Source of the DNA: Klebsiella aerogenes KCTC 2190
Lineage (GTDB): Bacteria > Pseudomonadota > Gammaproteobacteria > Enterobacterales > Enterobacteriaceae
Direction: 5' to 3'
NCBI RefSeq assembly: GCF_000215745.1
Contig: NC_015663.1
Location: forward strand, 3,162,001-3,226,000
Length of the DNA stretch: 64,000 nucleotides
Shown here: piece after piece, positions 10,808 through 20,152 of the stretch
Numbering within the stretch: the stretch's first letter is position 1
Layout: each line of letters begins with the position of its first letter
The notes under the pieces: generated by a model
Database searches by the model: none
What the model was told of the DNA's origin: nothing
Seen by the model: only the letters and a program-made list of their open reading frames with translations
Translations under genes and position numbers: made by a program

Positions 10808-10988
10808 AAAATCGCCACTTCGTGGTTCCTTCGACTTATCCCGGCAGGCTTCGGGTCGGGCCGAGGCAGCGTCCATGCAAAACACGGCCCTCAGCCCGCA
10901 TCCATGCGGGCTGCCCCGGCCTTCCGGGAACGTCTCAGCGATTTTGAGGCCACCAACGGCGGCAGTTTCAGCAGCCATGGGGAAAGAG
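10808..10988. repeat. Segment unique to copy 1 of the dispersed repeat, with inverted ends
   Basis: Relative to copy 2, about 140 bp are interposed here after the shared GGCCGCC. The interposed piece begins AAAATCGC at 10808 and ends with the inverted GCGATTTT at 10938-10945. After it the similarity to copy 2 resumes weakly (caac...cagtttcagc...catgg). It contains GC-rich internal hairpins such as GCCCGCAT/ATGCGGGC near 10900. It may be a small nested insertion. No gene is supported. Confidence 0.5.
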
Positions 10989-11026
10989 GTAGCCCGGATA
11001 AGGCGTAAGCCGCTATCCGGGAAGCG
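10989..11026. repeat. REP-like palindromic unit
   Basis: GTAGCCCGGATAAGGCG, then taagcc, then the inverted arm GCTATCCGGG form the typical imperfect REP/PU palindrome. It sits between the tail of the dispersed repeat and the rimO stop codon. Such units commonly stabilise or end transcripts. Confidence 0.7.
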
Positions 11027-11029
11027 GGA

Positions 11030-12355
11030 TTAGACCCGGGAACCCCACAGGTCATATTCGTCGGCGTGTTCGACTTTCACCCGCAGCACGTCGCCCGGTT
11101 TAACGTTGGTTTCACCGTTCAGATAGACCGCGCCGTCGATTTCCGGGGCATCGGCCATGCTGCGGCCAATCGCGCCTTCTTCATCGACTTCATCGACCAG
11201 TACCATAATTTCGCGGCCCACTTTCTCCTGCAGACGCTCGGCGGAAATCTGCTGTTGCAGCTGCATAAAGCGGTTCCAGCGCTCTTCTTTCACCTCTTCC
11301 GGGACCTGATCCGCTAGTTCGTTGGCGGTGGCGCCTTCAACCGGGCTGTACTTGAAGCAGCCCACGCGATCGAGGCGAGCTTCTTTCAGGAAATCGAGCA
11401 GCATCTGGAAATCTTCTTCCGTTTCGCCCGGGAAACCGACGATAAAGGTGGAACGCAGGGTCAGATCCGGGCAGATCTCGCGCCACTGTTTAATACGCGC
11501 CAGCTGACGGTCTGCGGAACCCGGGCGCTTCATCAGTTTCAGAATGCGCGGGCTGGCGTGCTGCAGCGGAATATCGAGATACGGCAGAATCTTGCCTTCC
11601 GCCATCAGCGGAATCACATCGTCAACGTGCGGATACGGGTAGACGTAGTGCAGACGCACCCAAATGCCGAGCTTCGCCAGCTCTTCGCACAGGCTGACCA
11701 TACTGGTTTTCACCGGCATGCCGTTGTGGAAACCGGTGCGGTGCTTGACGTCAACGCCATAGGCGGAGGTGTCCTGCGAAATCACCAGCAGCTCTTTCAC
11801 CCCGGCGTCGGCCAGGCGTTTGGCTTCCGCCAGCACTTCGCCAATCGGGCGGCTCACCAGATCGCCGCGCATTGACGGGATGATGCAGAAGGTGCAGCGA
11901 TGGTTGCAGCCTTCAGAAATTTTTAAGTACGCGTAGTGACGCGGCGTCAGCTTGACGCCCTGTTCCGGCACCAGGCTGAGGAACGGGTTGTGCTTCGGCT
12001 TTGGCGCATAGTGATGAACGTGTTCCAGCACCTGCTCGTAGCTATGCGGCCCGGTAATTTCCAGCACCTTCGGATGCACTTCGCGGATTTGATCTTCTTT
12101 CGCGCCGAGGCAGCCGGTAACGATCACTTTGCCGTTTTCTTTTAAGGCTTCGCCGATCGCTTCAAGCGACTCCTGCACGGCGCTATCGATAAAGCCGCAG
12201 GTGTTGACGATAACCATATCGGCGTTGTCGTAGCTGGGAACCACATCATACCCTTCGGTACGCAGTTCGGTGAGGATACGTTCTGAGTCTACCAGGTTTT
12301 TCGGGCAGCCCAGGGAGACGAAGCCGATTTTCGGCTGGTGCGTGACATTGCTCAT
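11030..12355 (-). CDS. rimO: RimO, ribosomal protein uS12 methylthiotransferase
   Basis: A 441-residue radical-SAM enzyme that adds a methylthio group to the conserved aspartate of ribosomal protein S12. Domain order is as expected: an N-terminal methylthiotransferase domain with cluster cysteines at 17, 53 and 82, the radical-SAM CxxxCxxC at Cys150, Cys154 and Cys157, and a C-terminal TRAM domain. It is the same length as E. coli RimO and closely similar. In K-12 pdeI and dgcI lie between gsiD and rimO; here that place holds only repeats. Confidence 0.97.
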   Translation of the reverse strand: MSNVTHQPKIGFVSLGCPKNLVDSERILTELRTEGYDVVPSYDNADMVIVNTCGFIDSAVQESLEAIGEALKENGKVIVTGCLGAKEDQIREVHPKVLEITGPHSYEQVLEHVHHYAPKPKHNPFLSLVPEQGVKLTPRHYAYLKISEGCNHRCTFCIIPSMRGDLVSRPIGEVLAEAKRLADAGVKELLVISQDTSAYGVDVKHRTGFHNGMPVKTSMVSLCEELAKLGIWVRLHYVYPYPHVDDVIPLMAEGKILPYLDIPLQHASPRILKLMKRPGSADRQLARIKQWREICPDLTLRSTFIVGFPGETEEDFQMLLDFLKEARLDRVGCFKYSPVEGATANELADQVPEEVKEERWNRFMQLQQQISAERLQEKVGREIMVLVDEVDEEGAIGRSMADAPEIDGAVYLNGETNVKPGDVLRVKVEHADEYDLWGSRV

Positions 12356-12612
12356 AGCTTAAAAAATGTTCATTTATTGGAATGGTCAGGGCAGGAATTC
12401 TACAGATCTTTGCGAAAAAGAGTATAGCCAGGCGGCGATGAATGATGAAAAAGCGTTAGCGCAGCGGAGGCGTTTAAGCCGCGTTGTTGGCCGCCCAGGT
12501 TGTAACATTGTAAATAATGTTAATTGCTGTGCGATTATTGACCTCGCTCATGATTCCGTGCAAAAAATGACCATACTATGATTATGGTAATGGACGACAG
12601 AGGAGGACCGTG

Positions 12613-12996
12613 ATGAGCGTTGACAGACGTTACACTAACCTTTTGAATAAGCTGATTAATGCCAATATCGATTTGGCGGCTTATCTCCAGCTTCGTAAAG
12701 CGAAAGGCTATATGTCAGTCAGCGAAAATGACCATCTGCGTGATAACTTGTTTGAGCTATGCCATGAACTGCGCGTACACGCGCCGCGTTTGCAGCACGC
12801 CATCGCGCCGGAAGAGATGGAAGCCTTCCGCCTTGCCGGCGAATCCGTCGCTTCGGCGGCGGTTTGCCTGATGAGCGGGCATCATGATTGCCCGGCTTAT
12901 ATTGCCGTTAACGTAGAGAAGCTAGAACGCTGTCTGTCGGGATTGACGATGAATATTCACATTCTGAATAACTCAGCGCCAATGACCCACGCCTGA
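12613..12996 (+). CDS. bssR: BssR (YliH), biofilm regulator
   Basis: A 127-residue protein, the same length as E. coli BssR, with the characteristic internal block YMSVSENDHLRDN and the downstream AAVCLMSGHHDCP. BssR is reported to affect biofilm formation through indole and catabolite signalling; its biochemical activity is not known. AGGAGG at 12601-12606 selects the ATG at 12613 rather than the adjacent GTG at 12610. It is monocistronic, with a hairpin directly downstream. Confidence 0.92.
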   Translation: MSVDRRYTNLLNKLINANIDLAAYLQLRKAKGYMSVSENDHLRDNLFELCHELRVHAPRLQHAIAPEEMEAFRLAGESVASAAVCLMSGHHDCPAYIAVNVEKLERCLSGLTMNIHILNNSAPMTHA

Positions 12997-12999
12997 ATC

Positions 13000-13025
13000 C
13001 AGGGGGAGGCGACTCCCCCTGTTAA
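13000..13025 (+). terminator. Probable terminator of bssR
   Basis: A perfect 9-bp stem CAGGGGGAG/CTCCCCCTG with loop gcga begins 3 bp after the bssR stop. Only a short T-rich tail (ttaaagttt) follows, so it may be a weak terminator. Confidence 0.6.
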
Positions 13026-13100
13026 AGTTTATGTAAAAATCCCTGCCTGACCGCCCACGCTGGCTACCCTTATCAGCAATGCTGACGAAAGGAGTGCGCC

Positions 13101-14204
13101 ATGCGCCGATATCTCAAAATAACACTTATGACTGTGCTGCTGCCCATGGCGGCGATGGCCGCGCCGCGCGTTGAGGTGCTGCAGGATAACCTCGACCACC
13201 CCTGGTCACTGGCATTCCTGCCGGACAATGAAGGCGTGCTGATTACCCTGCGCGGCGGCGAACTTAAACGCTGGCAGCTCGATCAAGGATTATCGGCGCC
13301 CATTCGCGGCGTGCCGAAGGTGTGGGCCAACGGCCAGGGCGGCCTGCTGGATGTGGTTCTGGCGCCGGATTTTGCTCAGTCGCGCCGGGTATGGCTGAGC
13401 TATGCCGAAGCTGGCGATGACGGCAAAGCGGGGACGGCGGTGGGGTATGGCCGCCTCAGCGCCGACCTGCAAAACCTGGAAGATTTTAAAACCGTTTTCC
13501 GCCAGCAGCCGAAGCTCTCCACTGGCAATCATTTCGGCGGGCGGATGGTCTTCGATGGCAAAGGTCATCTGTTTATCGGTTTAGGCGAAAATAATCAGCG
13601 CCCGACGGCCCAGGATCTCGATAAGCTGCAGGGAAAAGTGGTACGCCTGACCGAACAGGGGGAAATCCCCAAAGATAATCCTTTCGTCGGCCGTACTGGC
13701 ATCAGACCAGAAATTTGGGCTTATGGCATTCGCAACCCGCAGGGGATGGCGATGAATCCGTGGAGCGATACGCTGTGGCTGAACGAACATGGCCCGCGCG
13801 GCGGCGATGAGATCAATATTCCCCGGGCCGGGAAAAACTACGGCTGGCCGCTGGCGACGCACGGCATTAACTATAGCGGTCAACCTATCCCGGAAGCTAA
13901 AGGAAAGAGCGCACCGAATACCGAGGCGCCGCTGCATGTCTGGCCCGTCTCCCCGGCGTTGAGCGGTATGGCGTTTTACAACGCGTCAACTTTCCCGCAG
14001 TGGCGACATAAGTTGTTTATCGGCGCGCTGAAGGATGAGTCCTTGATTGTGCTCTCGGTGGACGGCAATACCCTCAGCGAGGAGACGCGGCTATTAAAAG
14101 ATCGCGGCAAACGCATTCGCGATGTGCGCGTCGGGCCCGACGGTTATCTTTATCTGTTAACCGACGAGCCCGACGGTGAACTGCTCAAGGTCAGCCCGGA
14201 GTAA
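13101..14204 (+). CDS. yliI: YliI, PQQ-dependent aldose sugar dehydrogenase
   Basis: A 367-residue protein with a signal peptide ending near residue 20 (MAAMAA-APR), hence periplasmic. It is a soluble glucose-dehydrogenase-type beta-propeller. The family blocks LDHPWSLAFLP, TGNHFGGRMVFDGKGHLFIGLGENNQRP, YGIRNPQGMA and LNEHGPRGGDEIN are all intact, including the histidine and arginine regions used for PQQ and substrate binding. E. coli YliI oxidises aldoses with PQQ. No pqq synthesis genes are in this window. Confidence 0.94.
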   Translation: MRRYLKITLMTVLLPMAAMAAPRVEVLQDNLDHPWSLAFLPDNEGVLITLRGGELKRWQLDQGLSAPIRGVPKVWANGQGGLLDVVLAPDFAQSRRVWLSYAEAGDDGKAGTAVGYGRLSADLQNLEDFKTVFRQQPKLSTGNHFGGRMVFDGKGHLFIGLGENNQRPTAQDLDKLQGKVVRLTEQGEIPKDNPFVGRTGIRPEIWAYGIRNPQGMAMNPWSDTLWLNEHGPRGGDEINIPRAGKNYGWPLATHGINYSGQPIPEAKGKSAPNTEAPLHVWPVSPALSGMAFYNASTFPQWRHKLFIGALKDESLIVLSVDGNTLSEETRLLKDRGKRIRDVRVGPDGYLYLLTDEPDGELLKVSPE

Positions 14205-14209
14205 TCATC

Positions 14210-14836
14210 TCAGGTGACCGGGATCATGACGACGTCGCGGAAGGCCTGACGCTGCTGGATTTGCTGATACCAGCGCTGAAGATGGGGCCGCGGCTGCCAG
14301 TTGTCGAGGATGGAAAGCAGGTTATAAACGAACGGCGCCACCGCCACATCGCCAAGGCCGAACTCATCGCCAGAAAGCCAGGCATGCTTCGCCAGTTCAT
14401 CGTCGAGCATGGCGAACAGCCCTTCACAGGCGTGAATACCCGCCTCAATGGCCGCCGGATCGCGCTGGTCCGGCGGCGTTCTGACCAGCCCCATTAATAC
14501 CGGACGGTGCGCCGGGGACAGCGTAGCGTTGGCCCAGTCCATCCACTTTTCACCCTGCGCGCGCTGCACAGGCGACTCCACCCACAGACGGTTTTGCCCG
14601 TACTGCGCGGCAAGATAACGAATAATGGCGTTGGATTCCCACAGCACCAGCCCATTGGCATCGTCTTTGAGTAGTGGCACCAGGCCGTTCGGGTTCATCG
14701 CCAGATACTCCGGGTCGTGATTGAGGCCATACTCCAGCCCCGCCAGAATCTGCTGATAAGGAAGATCCAGTTCCGCCAGCACCCAGCGCACTTTCTTCAC
14801 GTTGGTCGAGTTATTTCTGCCCCATAACGTAATCAT
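14210..14836 (-). CDS. gstB: GstB (YliJ), glutathione S-transferase
   Basis: A 208-residue cytosolic glutathione transferase. The N-terminal thioredoxin-like domain begins [15 protein letters not shown], where Ser10 or nearby Asn residues would activate glutathione. The glutathione-binding NGLVPLL and ESNAI stretches follow, then an all-helical C-terminal domain. It is convergent with yliI, with 5 bp between stop codons. The length equals E. coli GstB. Confidence 0.95.
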   Translation of the reverse strand: MITLWGRNNSTNVKKVRWVLAELDLPYQQILAGLEYGLNHDPEYLAMNPNGLVPLLKDDANGLVLWESNAIIRYLAAQYGQNRLWVESPVQRAQGEKWMDWANATLSPAHRPVLMGLVRTPPDQRDPAAIEAGIHACEGLFAMLDDELAKHAWLSGDEFGLGDVAVAPFVYNLLSILDNWQPRPHLQRWYQQIQQRQAFRDVVMIPVT

Positions 14837-15092
14837 ATCCGCTCCTGCATGTTATTTAATCGCCGTTGCAACATGGTGAGCAATCATGTTGGAATAAAGT
14901 TAATATTAAGGCAATCACGATCAAAAAAATTGCCTTGTTTTCAGCAGGCAGCGTCGTTATTGCGTAAACTTTAAAAACTTTACCAACTCGCTGTTTCTTT
15001 AAGGTCATTTGTACGCTTTACTCACCGCCTTGTGCTGTGCGGCAAGAGTGTTGCGGCATATTTTGTTTGGAAAGGATACTTGGGTGGCTCTT

Positions 15093-16295
15093 ATGACGCA
15101 TGATGCTTTTTCCCTTCGCGGCCTCGCGGCAGGCTGCGCGCTTTTACTTCTCGTGGCCCCTGCAGTGCAGGCGGCGGATCAACTTCCGGATGCGCCATCG
15201 ATTGATGCGCGAGCCTGGATCCTGATGGACTATGCCAGCGGCAAAGTGCTGAGTGAAGGCAATGCCGACGAGAAACTCGACCCGGCCAGCCTGACCAAAA
15301 TCATGACCAGCTACGTGGTAGGCCAGGCGCTGAAAGCAGGCAAAATCAAACTGACCGATACGGTCACCGTCGGCCGCGATGCGTGGGCCACCGGCAACCC
15401 GGCGCTGCGCGGCTCCTCGGTGATGTTCCTGAAGCCAGGCATGCAGGTATCGGTTGAAGACCTCAATAAGGGCGTGATAATTCAGTCCGGCAACGATGCC
15501 AGCATCGCCATCGCCGACTATGTCGCCGGCAGCCAGGATTCGTTTGTCAATCTGATGAACGGCTACGCGCAGAAAATCGGCCTGACCAACACCACCTTTA
15601 AAACCGTCCACGGCCTGGACGCGCCGGGGCAGTTCAGTACCGCGCGCGATATGGCGCTGCTGACTAAAGCGATGATCCATGATGTGCCGGAAGAGTACGC
15701 GGTACACAAAGAGAAAGAGTTCACCTTCAATAAAATCCGTCAGCCAAACCGCAACCGTCTGCTGTGGAGCACCAACCTCAATGCCGATGGCGTTAAAACC
15801 GGCACCACCGCCGGCGCGGGCTACAACCTGGTCTCTTCCGCGACCCAGGGCGATATGCGCCTTATCGCGGTAGTGCTGGGCACTAAAACCGACCGTATTC
15901 GTTTTAACGAGTCCGAAAAACTGCTGACCTGGGGCTTCCGTTTCTATGAAACCGTCACGCCAATCAAACCGGATGCCACCTTTATTTCCCAGCGCGTGTG
16001 GTTCGGCGACAGTAATGAAGTCAAACTGGGCGCCGGCGAAGCCGGATCGGTGACCATTCCACGCGGGCAATTGAAAAACCTGAAAGCCAGCTACAACCTG
16101 ACTGAGCCGCAGCTCACCGCGCCGTTGGCGAAAGGGCAGGTGGTGGGCACCATCGACTTTAAACTCAATGACAAAACTATCGAACAGCGACCGCTGATCG
16201 TCATGGAAGACGTGAAAGAGGGCGGCTTCTTCAGCCGCATTGTCGACTTCGTGCTGATGAAACTGCACGGCTGGTTCGGCAGCTGGTTCTCTTAA
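15093..16295 (+). CDS. dacC: DacC, D-alanyl-D-alanine carboxypeptidase (PBP6)
   Basis: A 400-residue penicillin-binding protein that trims the terminal D-alanine of peptidoglycan pentapeptides. The ATG at 15093 gives a signal peptide ending near residue 28 (AVQA-ADQ) and the E. coli length. Active-site motifs are SLTK (Ser66, Lys69), SGN and KTGTTAG. The C-terminal segment [14 protein letters not shown] is the amphipathic helix that anchors the protein to the periplasmic face of the inner membrane. An in-frame TTG 84 bp upstream would spoil the signal peptide. Confidence 0.96.
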   Translation: MTHDAFSLRGLAAGCALLLLVAPAVQAADQLPDAPSIDARAWILMDYASGKVLSEGNADEKLDPASLTKIMTSYVVGQALKAGKIKLTDTVTVGRDAWATGNPALRGSSVMFLKPGMQVSVEDLNKGVIIQSGNDASIAIADYVAGSQDSFVNLMNGYAQKIGLTNTTFKTVHGLDAPGQFSTARDMALLTKAMIHDVPEEYAVHKEKEFTFNKIRQPNRNRLLWSTNLNADGVKTGTTAGAGYNLVSSATQGDMRLIAVVLGTKTDRIRFNESEKLLTWGFRFYETVTPIKPDATFISQRVWFGDSNEVKLGAGEAGSVTIPRGQLKNLKASYNLTEPQLTAPLAKGQVVGTIDFKLNDKTIEQRPLIVMEDVKEGGFFSRIVDFVLMKLHGWFGSWFS

Positions 16296-16323
16296 GAGAC
16301 AGGCCGCGCCCTACGGGGCGCGG

Positions 16324-17082
16324 TTAGTACAGCAGTGATATTTGCTTTTCTTTCGCCAGCGCCAACAGATCGTCATCCGGGCGAACGTCGCTGGCGATGA
16401 CGTCAAAACGCGATAATTCCCCCATCCGCGCCGGCCGCACTTTGCCAAACTTACTGTGATCGACCACCAGCACATGGTAGCGAGCGTTGTTCATGGCCCA
16501 GTGTTTCACCGGCAGCTCTTCCAGGTTATAACAGGTCGCGCCTTGCTCGCAGTCGATACCGGCGGCGGAGTAGTAGGCGATATCCGGGCTGAGATGACTC
16601 AAGGTATCCTGCAGGCTGAGCGGTAGAAAGATGGCGTTGCTGGCGTGGAATTCGCCGCCGCACAGAATAGCGCGACACAGCGGTTTTTCCTGCAGGGCGA
16701 GAAAGGTATTTAACGAGTAGCACACGCCGGTAAACGGCAGCTCGTTATCGATGGCGTCGATGATCCATGGCGTCGTGGTGCCGCAGTCAAAAAAGGCCAT
16801 CTGATGCGCTTCAAGCAGCCCGGCGGCATGGCGCGCGGCGCGGCGTTTTTCATCCACCAGACGGGTTTTCTGATCGCTCAGCAGATAGTGCGTGGCGCTA
16901 CGCGGTTCCAGCACGATGTAGCCGCCCAACAGCACCACCGGGCCGCTGTGGCCGTTTAAATCGCGACGAATGGTCATTTCTGATACGCCAAGCAGCGAAG
17001 CTGCTTCTTTCAGGTGAAGTTTATCGCTGCGCTTGAGTGCCTGAATGAGCTGGTTAATGCGTTCGTCACGACGAGTTTCCAT
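16324..17082 (-). CDS. deoR: DeoR, deoxyribonucleoside operon repressor
   Basis: A 252-residue DeoR-family repressor. The N-terminal winged helix-turn-helix is seen at about residues 20-42 (LKEAASLLGVSEMTIRRDLN). The C-terminal sugar-phosphate sensing domain contains the DCGTTTPW motif. In E. coli it represses deo genes and responds to deoxyribose 5-phosphate. It is convergent with dacC; an 8-bp GC hairpin (16304-16323) sits between the stop codons without a clear T-run. Confidence 0.95.
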   Translation of the reverse strand: METRRDERINQLIQALKRSDKLHLKEAASLLGVSEMTIRRDLNGHSGPVVLLGGYIVLEPRSATHYLLSDQKTRLVDEKRRAARHAAGLLEAHQMAFFDCGTTTPWIIDAIDNELPFTGVCYSLNTFLALQEKPLCRAILCGGEFHASNAIFLPLSLQDTLSHLSPDIAYYSAAGIDCEQGATCYNLEELPVKHWAMNNARYHVLVVDHSKFGKVRPARMGELSRFDVIASDVRPDDDLLALAKEKQISLLY

Positions 17083-17094
17083 ATACCCTCTGAG

Positions 17095-17120
17095 CTAAAA
17101 TCGCCCTGCAAGGGCAGGGC
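17095..17120 (-). terminator. Probable terminator downstream of ybjG
   Basis: The stem GCCCTGC/GCAGGGC (17103-17109 with 17114-17120) is followed on the minus strand by GATTTTAG. It lies between the end of ybjG and the start of deoR, so it should separate the two transcripts. Confidence 0.6.
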
Positions 17121-17168
17121 GTCAGCTTGATTTTACCCGGCGGCGAGGGGTTCGTCACCTGTCAGACG

Positions 17169-17762
17169 TTAGCCGCGTACCCAGCCTTTACGAATCGGCA
17201 GCGAGAAGCAGAGACGATACAGGCGCTGCAGCCGTTGGTAGAGGCCATGACCGCCGCTCTGCCACAGCAGTTGCGCCCCAAGGCAGCCGCACATGCCAGC
17301 CAGCAGCCCGCCCAACATATCCAGCGGCCAGTGTACTCCCAGATAGACGCGCGACCATGCAATCGCCGAGGCGATGACCAGCAGCAGCGCGCCGGACCAC
17401 ACCCGGTGCCAGAATAAAAACGCCAGCGCGAAGGTAAAGATGACGGTGCCGTGATCGCTTGGGAACGAGTCATCTGCCGCATGATGCAGGAAGTTATAGC
17501 CGACGCCGTCAACAAACGGCCGGTCGTGTGGAAACAGATGACCGATAACCCACGAAATAGACAGGCTCAGGGCCAGGGCCAGCATGACCTTAAATACCAG
17601 CTGACGTTGGTTTGGCCCCCACAGCCACAGCGCCACCACCAGCAGCGGCACAATGATAATTAAGTCTTTGGCAATAAACGTGGCGACCTCAATCGCCCAC
17701 CACGAGGAGGACGGGGTGGCGTTAATCAGGGCAAACAGCGCGTAGTTGATATTTTCCAGCAT
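17169..17762 (-). CDS. ybjG: YbjG, undecaprenyl-diphosphate phosphatase (PAP2 family)
   Basis: A 197-residue integral inner-membrane phosphatase that recycles the undecaprenyl carrier lipid for cell-wall synthesis. PAP2 active-site motifs are present: PHDRP near residue 80, SFPSDHG near 99-105 and SRVYLGVHWPLD near 143-154, giving the catalytic histidines. About six hydrophobic segments are seen. It matches E. coli YbjG along its length, including the basic C-terminus. It is divergent from mdfA. Confidence 0.95.
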   Translation of the reverse strand: MLENINYALFALINATPSSSWWAIEVATFIAKDLIIIVPLLVVALWLWGPNQRQLVFKVMLALALSLSISWVIGHLFPHDRPFVDGVGYNFLHHAADDSFPSDHGTVIFTFALAFLFWHRVWSGALLLVIASAIAWSRVYLGVHWPLDMLGGLLAGMCGCLGAQLLWQSGGHGLYQRLQRLYRLCFSLPIRKGWVRG

Positions 17763-18065
17763 GCTTCCAGTCTCTGGTTACGATGGCAATAAGCTGCTCA
17801 CCTTATTGAAAGGCAACGATAGGGTAAAGCAGCATTGTCTTAATTATCAGTTTGTTACGAAATATATCCGTGAGATGCCCTTGCCGGTATTTCGCCATAG
17901 CAAGTATATCGGCTGTAATCTCATTGAAACATAAACGAAATATAAATATTCGTTTCATGCCGGACCGCGGGCTGGCGATATTTTTCATTGTCACTCACAA
18001 TTCACTATCTCCCCGGGTCGACTTTCATTAAACTTTGCGCGATTTTTTTTTAATTAAGAGATTGC
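17763..18065. other. Divergent intergenic region ybjG / mdfA
   Basis: About 300 bp of AT-rich DNA without a supportable gene; K-12 ybjG-mdfA has a similar gap. It must hold the promoters of both genes. A poly-T/AATTAAGAG stretch lies just before mdfA. No operator or hairpin stood out clearly. Confidence 0.5.
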
Positions 18066-19298
18066 ATGCAGAATTATTCGTTATCAGGTAAGCGCCTCGG
18101 TCGTCAGGCGTTACTGTTCCCGCTGTGCCTTGTGTTATATGAATTCTCCACCTATATCGGCAACGATATGATCCAACCGGGTATGCTCGCGGTGGTGCAG
18201 GAGTTTCAGGTCGGCAATGAGTGGGTCCCCACCTCTATGACCGCCTATCTGGCGGGGGGGATGTTTTTGCAGTGGCTGCTGGGGCCGCTGTCGGATCGTA
18301 TTGGCCGCCGTCCGGTGATGCTGACCGGGGTGGTGTGGTTTATCGTCACCTGTCTGGCGACGCTGCTGGCGCAAACCATTGAGCAATTTACCCTGCTGCG
18401 TTTCCTGCAGGGCATCAGCCTGTGCTTTATCGGCGCGGTGGGCTATGCGGCTATCCAGGAGTCGTTTGAGGAGGCGGTGTGTATCAAAATTACCGCCCTG
18501 ATGGCTAACGTCGCGCTGATTGCGCCGCTGCTCGGGCCGCTGGTCGGCGCTGCCTGGGTGCATATGCTGCCGTGGGAGATGATGTTCGTGCTGTTTGCCG
18601 TGCTGGCGGCCATCTCCTTTGTGGGGCTGCAGCGGGCGATGCCGGAAACGGCGACGCGGATGGGGGAAAGACTGTCGGTAAAAGAGCTGGGCCGCGACTA
18701 TCGTCTGGTGTTGAAAAACCTGCGCTTTGTCGCCGGCGCGCTGGCGACCGGTTTTGTTAGCCTGCCGCTGCTGGCGTGGATTGCGCAATCGCCGGTGATT
18801 ATCATCAGCGGCGAGCAGGCCACCAGCTATGAGTACGGCATGCTGCAGGTGCCGATTTTCGGCGCGCTGATCGCCGGCAACTTGGTGCTGGCGCGTCTGA
18901 CCTCGCGCCGCTCGGTACGTTCGCTGATTATTATGGGCGGCTGGCCGATTATGTTTGGCCTGCTCCTGTCGGCGGCGGCCACGGTGGTCTCGTCCCATGC
19001 TTATCTGTGGATGACCGCTGGTTTAAGCTTCTACGCTTTCGGGATTGGCCTGGCTAACGCCGGGCTGGTGCGCTTAACGTTGTTCGCCAGCGAAATGAGT
19101 AAAGGGACGGTTTCGGCGGCGATGGGTATGCTGCAGATGCTGATCTTTACCGTGGGCATTGAGCTTAGCAAGCATGCGTATGAGCTTGGCGGTAACGGCC
19201 TGTTCAGCCTGTTTAACTTGCTGGGCGGGGTGCTATGGCTGGGGCTGATTATTTACTTCCTGAAAGATAAAAGCGTCGGCAGTTCGCAGCAGGCGTGA
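18066..19298 (+). CDS. mdfA: MdfA (Cmr), multidrug MFS transporter
   Basis: A 410-residue 12-helix major-facilitator antiporter exporting cationic and neutral drugs such as chloramphenicol in exchange for protons. The membrane-embedded acidic residues Glu26 (in [11 protein letters not shown]) and Asp34, known to matter in E. coli MdfA, are present. So are the loop motif [13 protein letters not shown] and motif C residues [13 protein letters not shown]. Length equals the E. coli protein. A strong terminator follows. Confidence 0.96.
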   Translation: MQNYSLSGKRLGRQALLFPLCLVLYEFSTYIGNDMIQPGMLAVVQEFQVGNEWVPTSMTAYLAGGMFLQWLLGPLSDRIGRRPVMLTGVVWFIVTCLATLLAQTIEQFTLLRFLQGISLCFIGAVGYAAIQESFEEAVCIKITALMANVALIAPLLGPLVGAAWVHMLPWEMMFVLFAVLAAISFVGLQRAMPETATRMGERLSVKELGRDYRLVLKNLRFVAGALATGFVSLPLLAWIAQSPVIIISGEQATSYEYGMLQVPIFGALIAGNLVLARLTSRRSVRSLIIMGGWPIMFGLLLSAAATVVSSHAYLWMTAGLSFYAFGIGLANAGLVRLTLFASEMSKGTVSAAMGMLQMLIFTVGIELSKHAYELGGNGLFSLFNLLGGVLWLGLIIYFLKDKSVGSSQQA

Positions 19299-19307
19299 TA
19301 CGTAGTA

Positions 19308-19335
19308 AACCCGGATGCCCAAAGGCATCCGGGTT
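19308..19335. terminator. Bidirectional terminator between mdfA and ybjI
   Basis: A perfect 12-bp stem AACCCGGATGCC/GGCATCCGGGTT with a 4-nt loop lies between the convergent mdfA and ybjI stop codons. Confidence 0.85.
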
Positions 19336-19339
19336 CTCA

Positions 19340-20152
19340 TCAGGCGAACGGCGCTTCGCGATTCAATACCTTATCAATAATATGCAATACGCCTTCTTCG
19401 TTATTATGCGGGGCATGATGACTGGCGACGGCTTTGACCTCCGCTTTGGCATTCGCCATGGCGAAACCAAAACCGGCATGCTGCAGCATTTCAATATCAT
19501 TGCCGCTATCGCCGAAGGCCACCACCTCATGGTTATCAATGCCCCAGCGCTCCTGCAAAATGCGCAGGCCGTTGGCTTTATGCACGCCAGGGATGATTAA
19601 ATCGATACTGCCGTAGCCGGTGGCGACGGCGGTAACCATATCGCCCAGCGCCGCGTGTAGCTTCGGCTGAATTTCCGGGATCAGATGATCCGGCACGTTC
19701 AGACCGAATTTGAGGATCGCGTCATCGAGATGGTTAAAATCATCCACCAGTTCGAGACGGTGATAGTACTTCGCCGCCACCGCTTTTAGCTCGTCGTTAT
19801 AGCTATTGAGCGTATAGGCGCTGCGTTTGCCGCAGGCGATAATTTCGATATGCGGCAGCGTTTGCAGGTGGTCGACGACGGCGTTGAAATGCGTCGTCGG
19901 CAGCTGGCAGTTAAAGATATCCTCTTTACCGCTCACCACCCAACCGCCGTTTTCGGCGACGAAGGCGATTTCATCGACCAGCTCGGGGAAGAACGATATC
20001 AGCTGGTAATACTGGTTGCCGCTGGCGACCACGAAGCGAATGCCCTGTTCGCGCATGCGCTGATACTGCGCCAGAAAACGTGGGCGATTATAGGTCTTGG
20101 CATCGCTTAAAAAGGTGCCGTCCATGTCTACCGCAATCAGTTTGATGCTCAT
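19340..20152 (-). CDS. ybjI: YbjI, HAD-family phosphatase (FMN/flavin precursor type)
   Basis: A 270-residue Cof-type HAD hydrolase. The catalytic DMDGT is at residues 9-13 and motif 4 is FGDSGNDIEML near residue 215. E. coli YbjI can dephosphorylate the riboflavin precursor 5-amino-6-(5-phosphoribitylamino)uracil, among other sugar phosphates. The start overlaps the ybjJ stop by one base (TAATG), so ybjJ-ybjI form an operon with coupled translation. K-12 ybjH is absent. Confidence 0.93.
   Translation of the reverse strand: MSIKLIAVDMDGTFLSDAKTYNRPRFLAQYQRMREQGIRFVVASGNQYYQLISFFPELVDEIAFVAENGGWVVSGKEDIFNCQLPTTHFNAVVDHLQTLPHIEIIACGKRSAYTLNSYNDELKAVAAKYYHRLELVDDFNHLDDAILKFGLNVPDHLIPEIQPKLHAALGDMVTAVATGYGSIDLIIPGVHKANGLRILQERWGIDNHEVVAFGDSGNDIEMLQHAGFGFAMANAKAEVKAVASHHAPHNNEEGVLHIIDKVLNREAPFA

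Noticed and set aside
10629..11033. Open frames of 109-204 codons on both strands over the repeat region, and a similar one at 53041-53431
   Set aside because: They share the translated repeat sequence because the DNA is repeated; frames are not conserved between copies beyond the palindromic part, and there are no ribosome-binding sites.
15144..16268. A 374-codon open frame on the minus strand opposite dacC
   Set aside because: dacC is clearly the gene, with all penicillin-binding motifs; the antisense product has no recognisable features.
16304..16323. The CCGCGCCC/GGGCGCGG hairpin between dacC and deoR as a terminator
   Set aside because: The stem is good but there is no T-run on either strand directly after it, so it is mentioned only as a hairpin.
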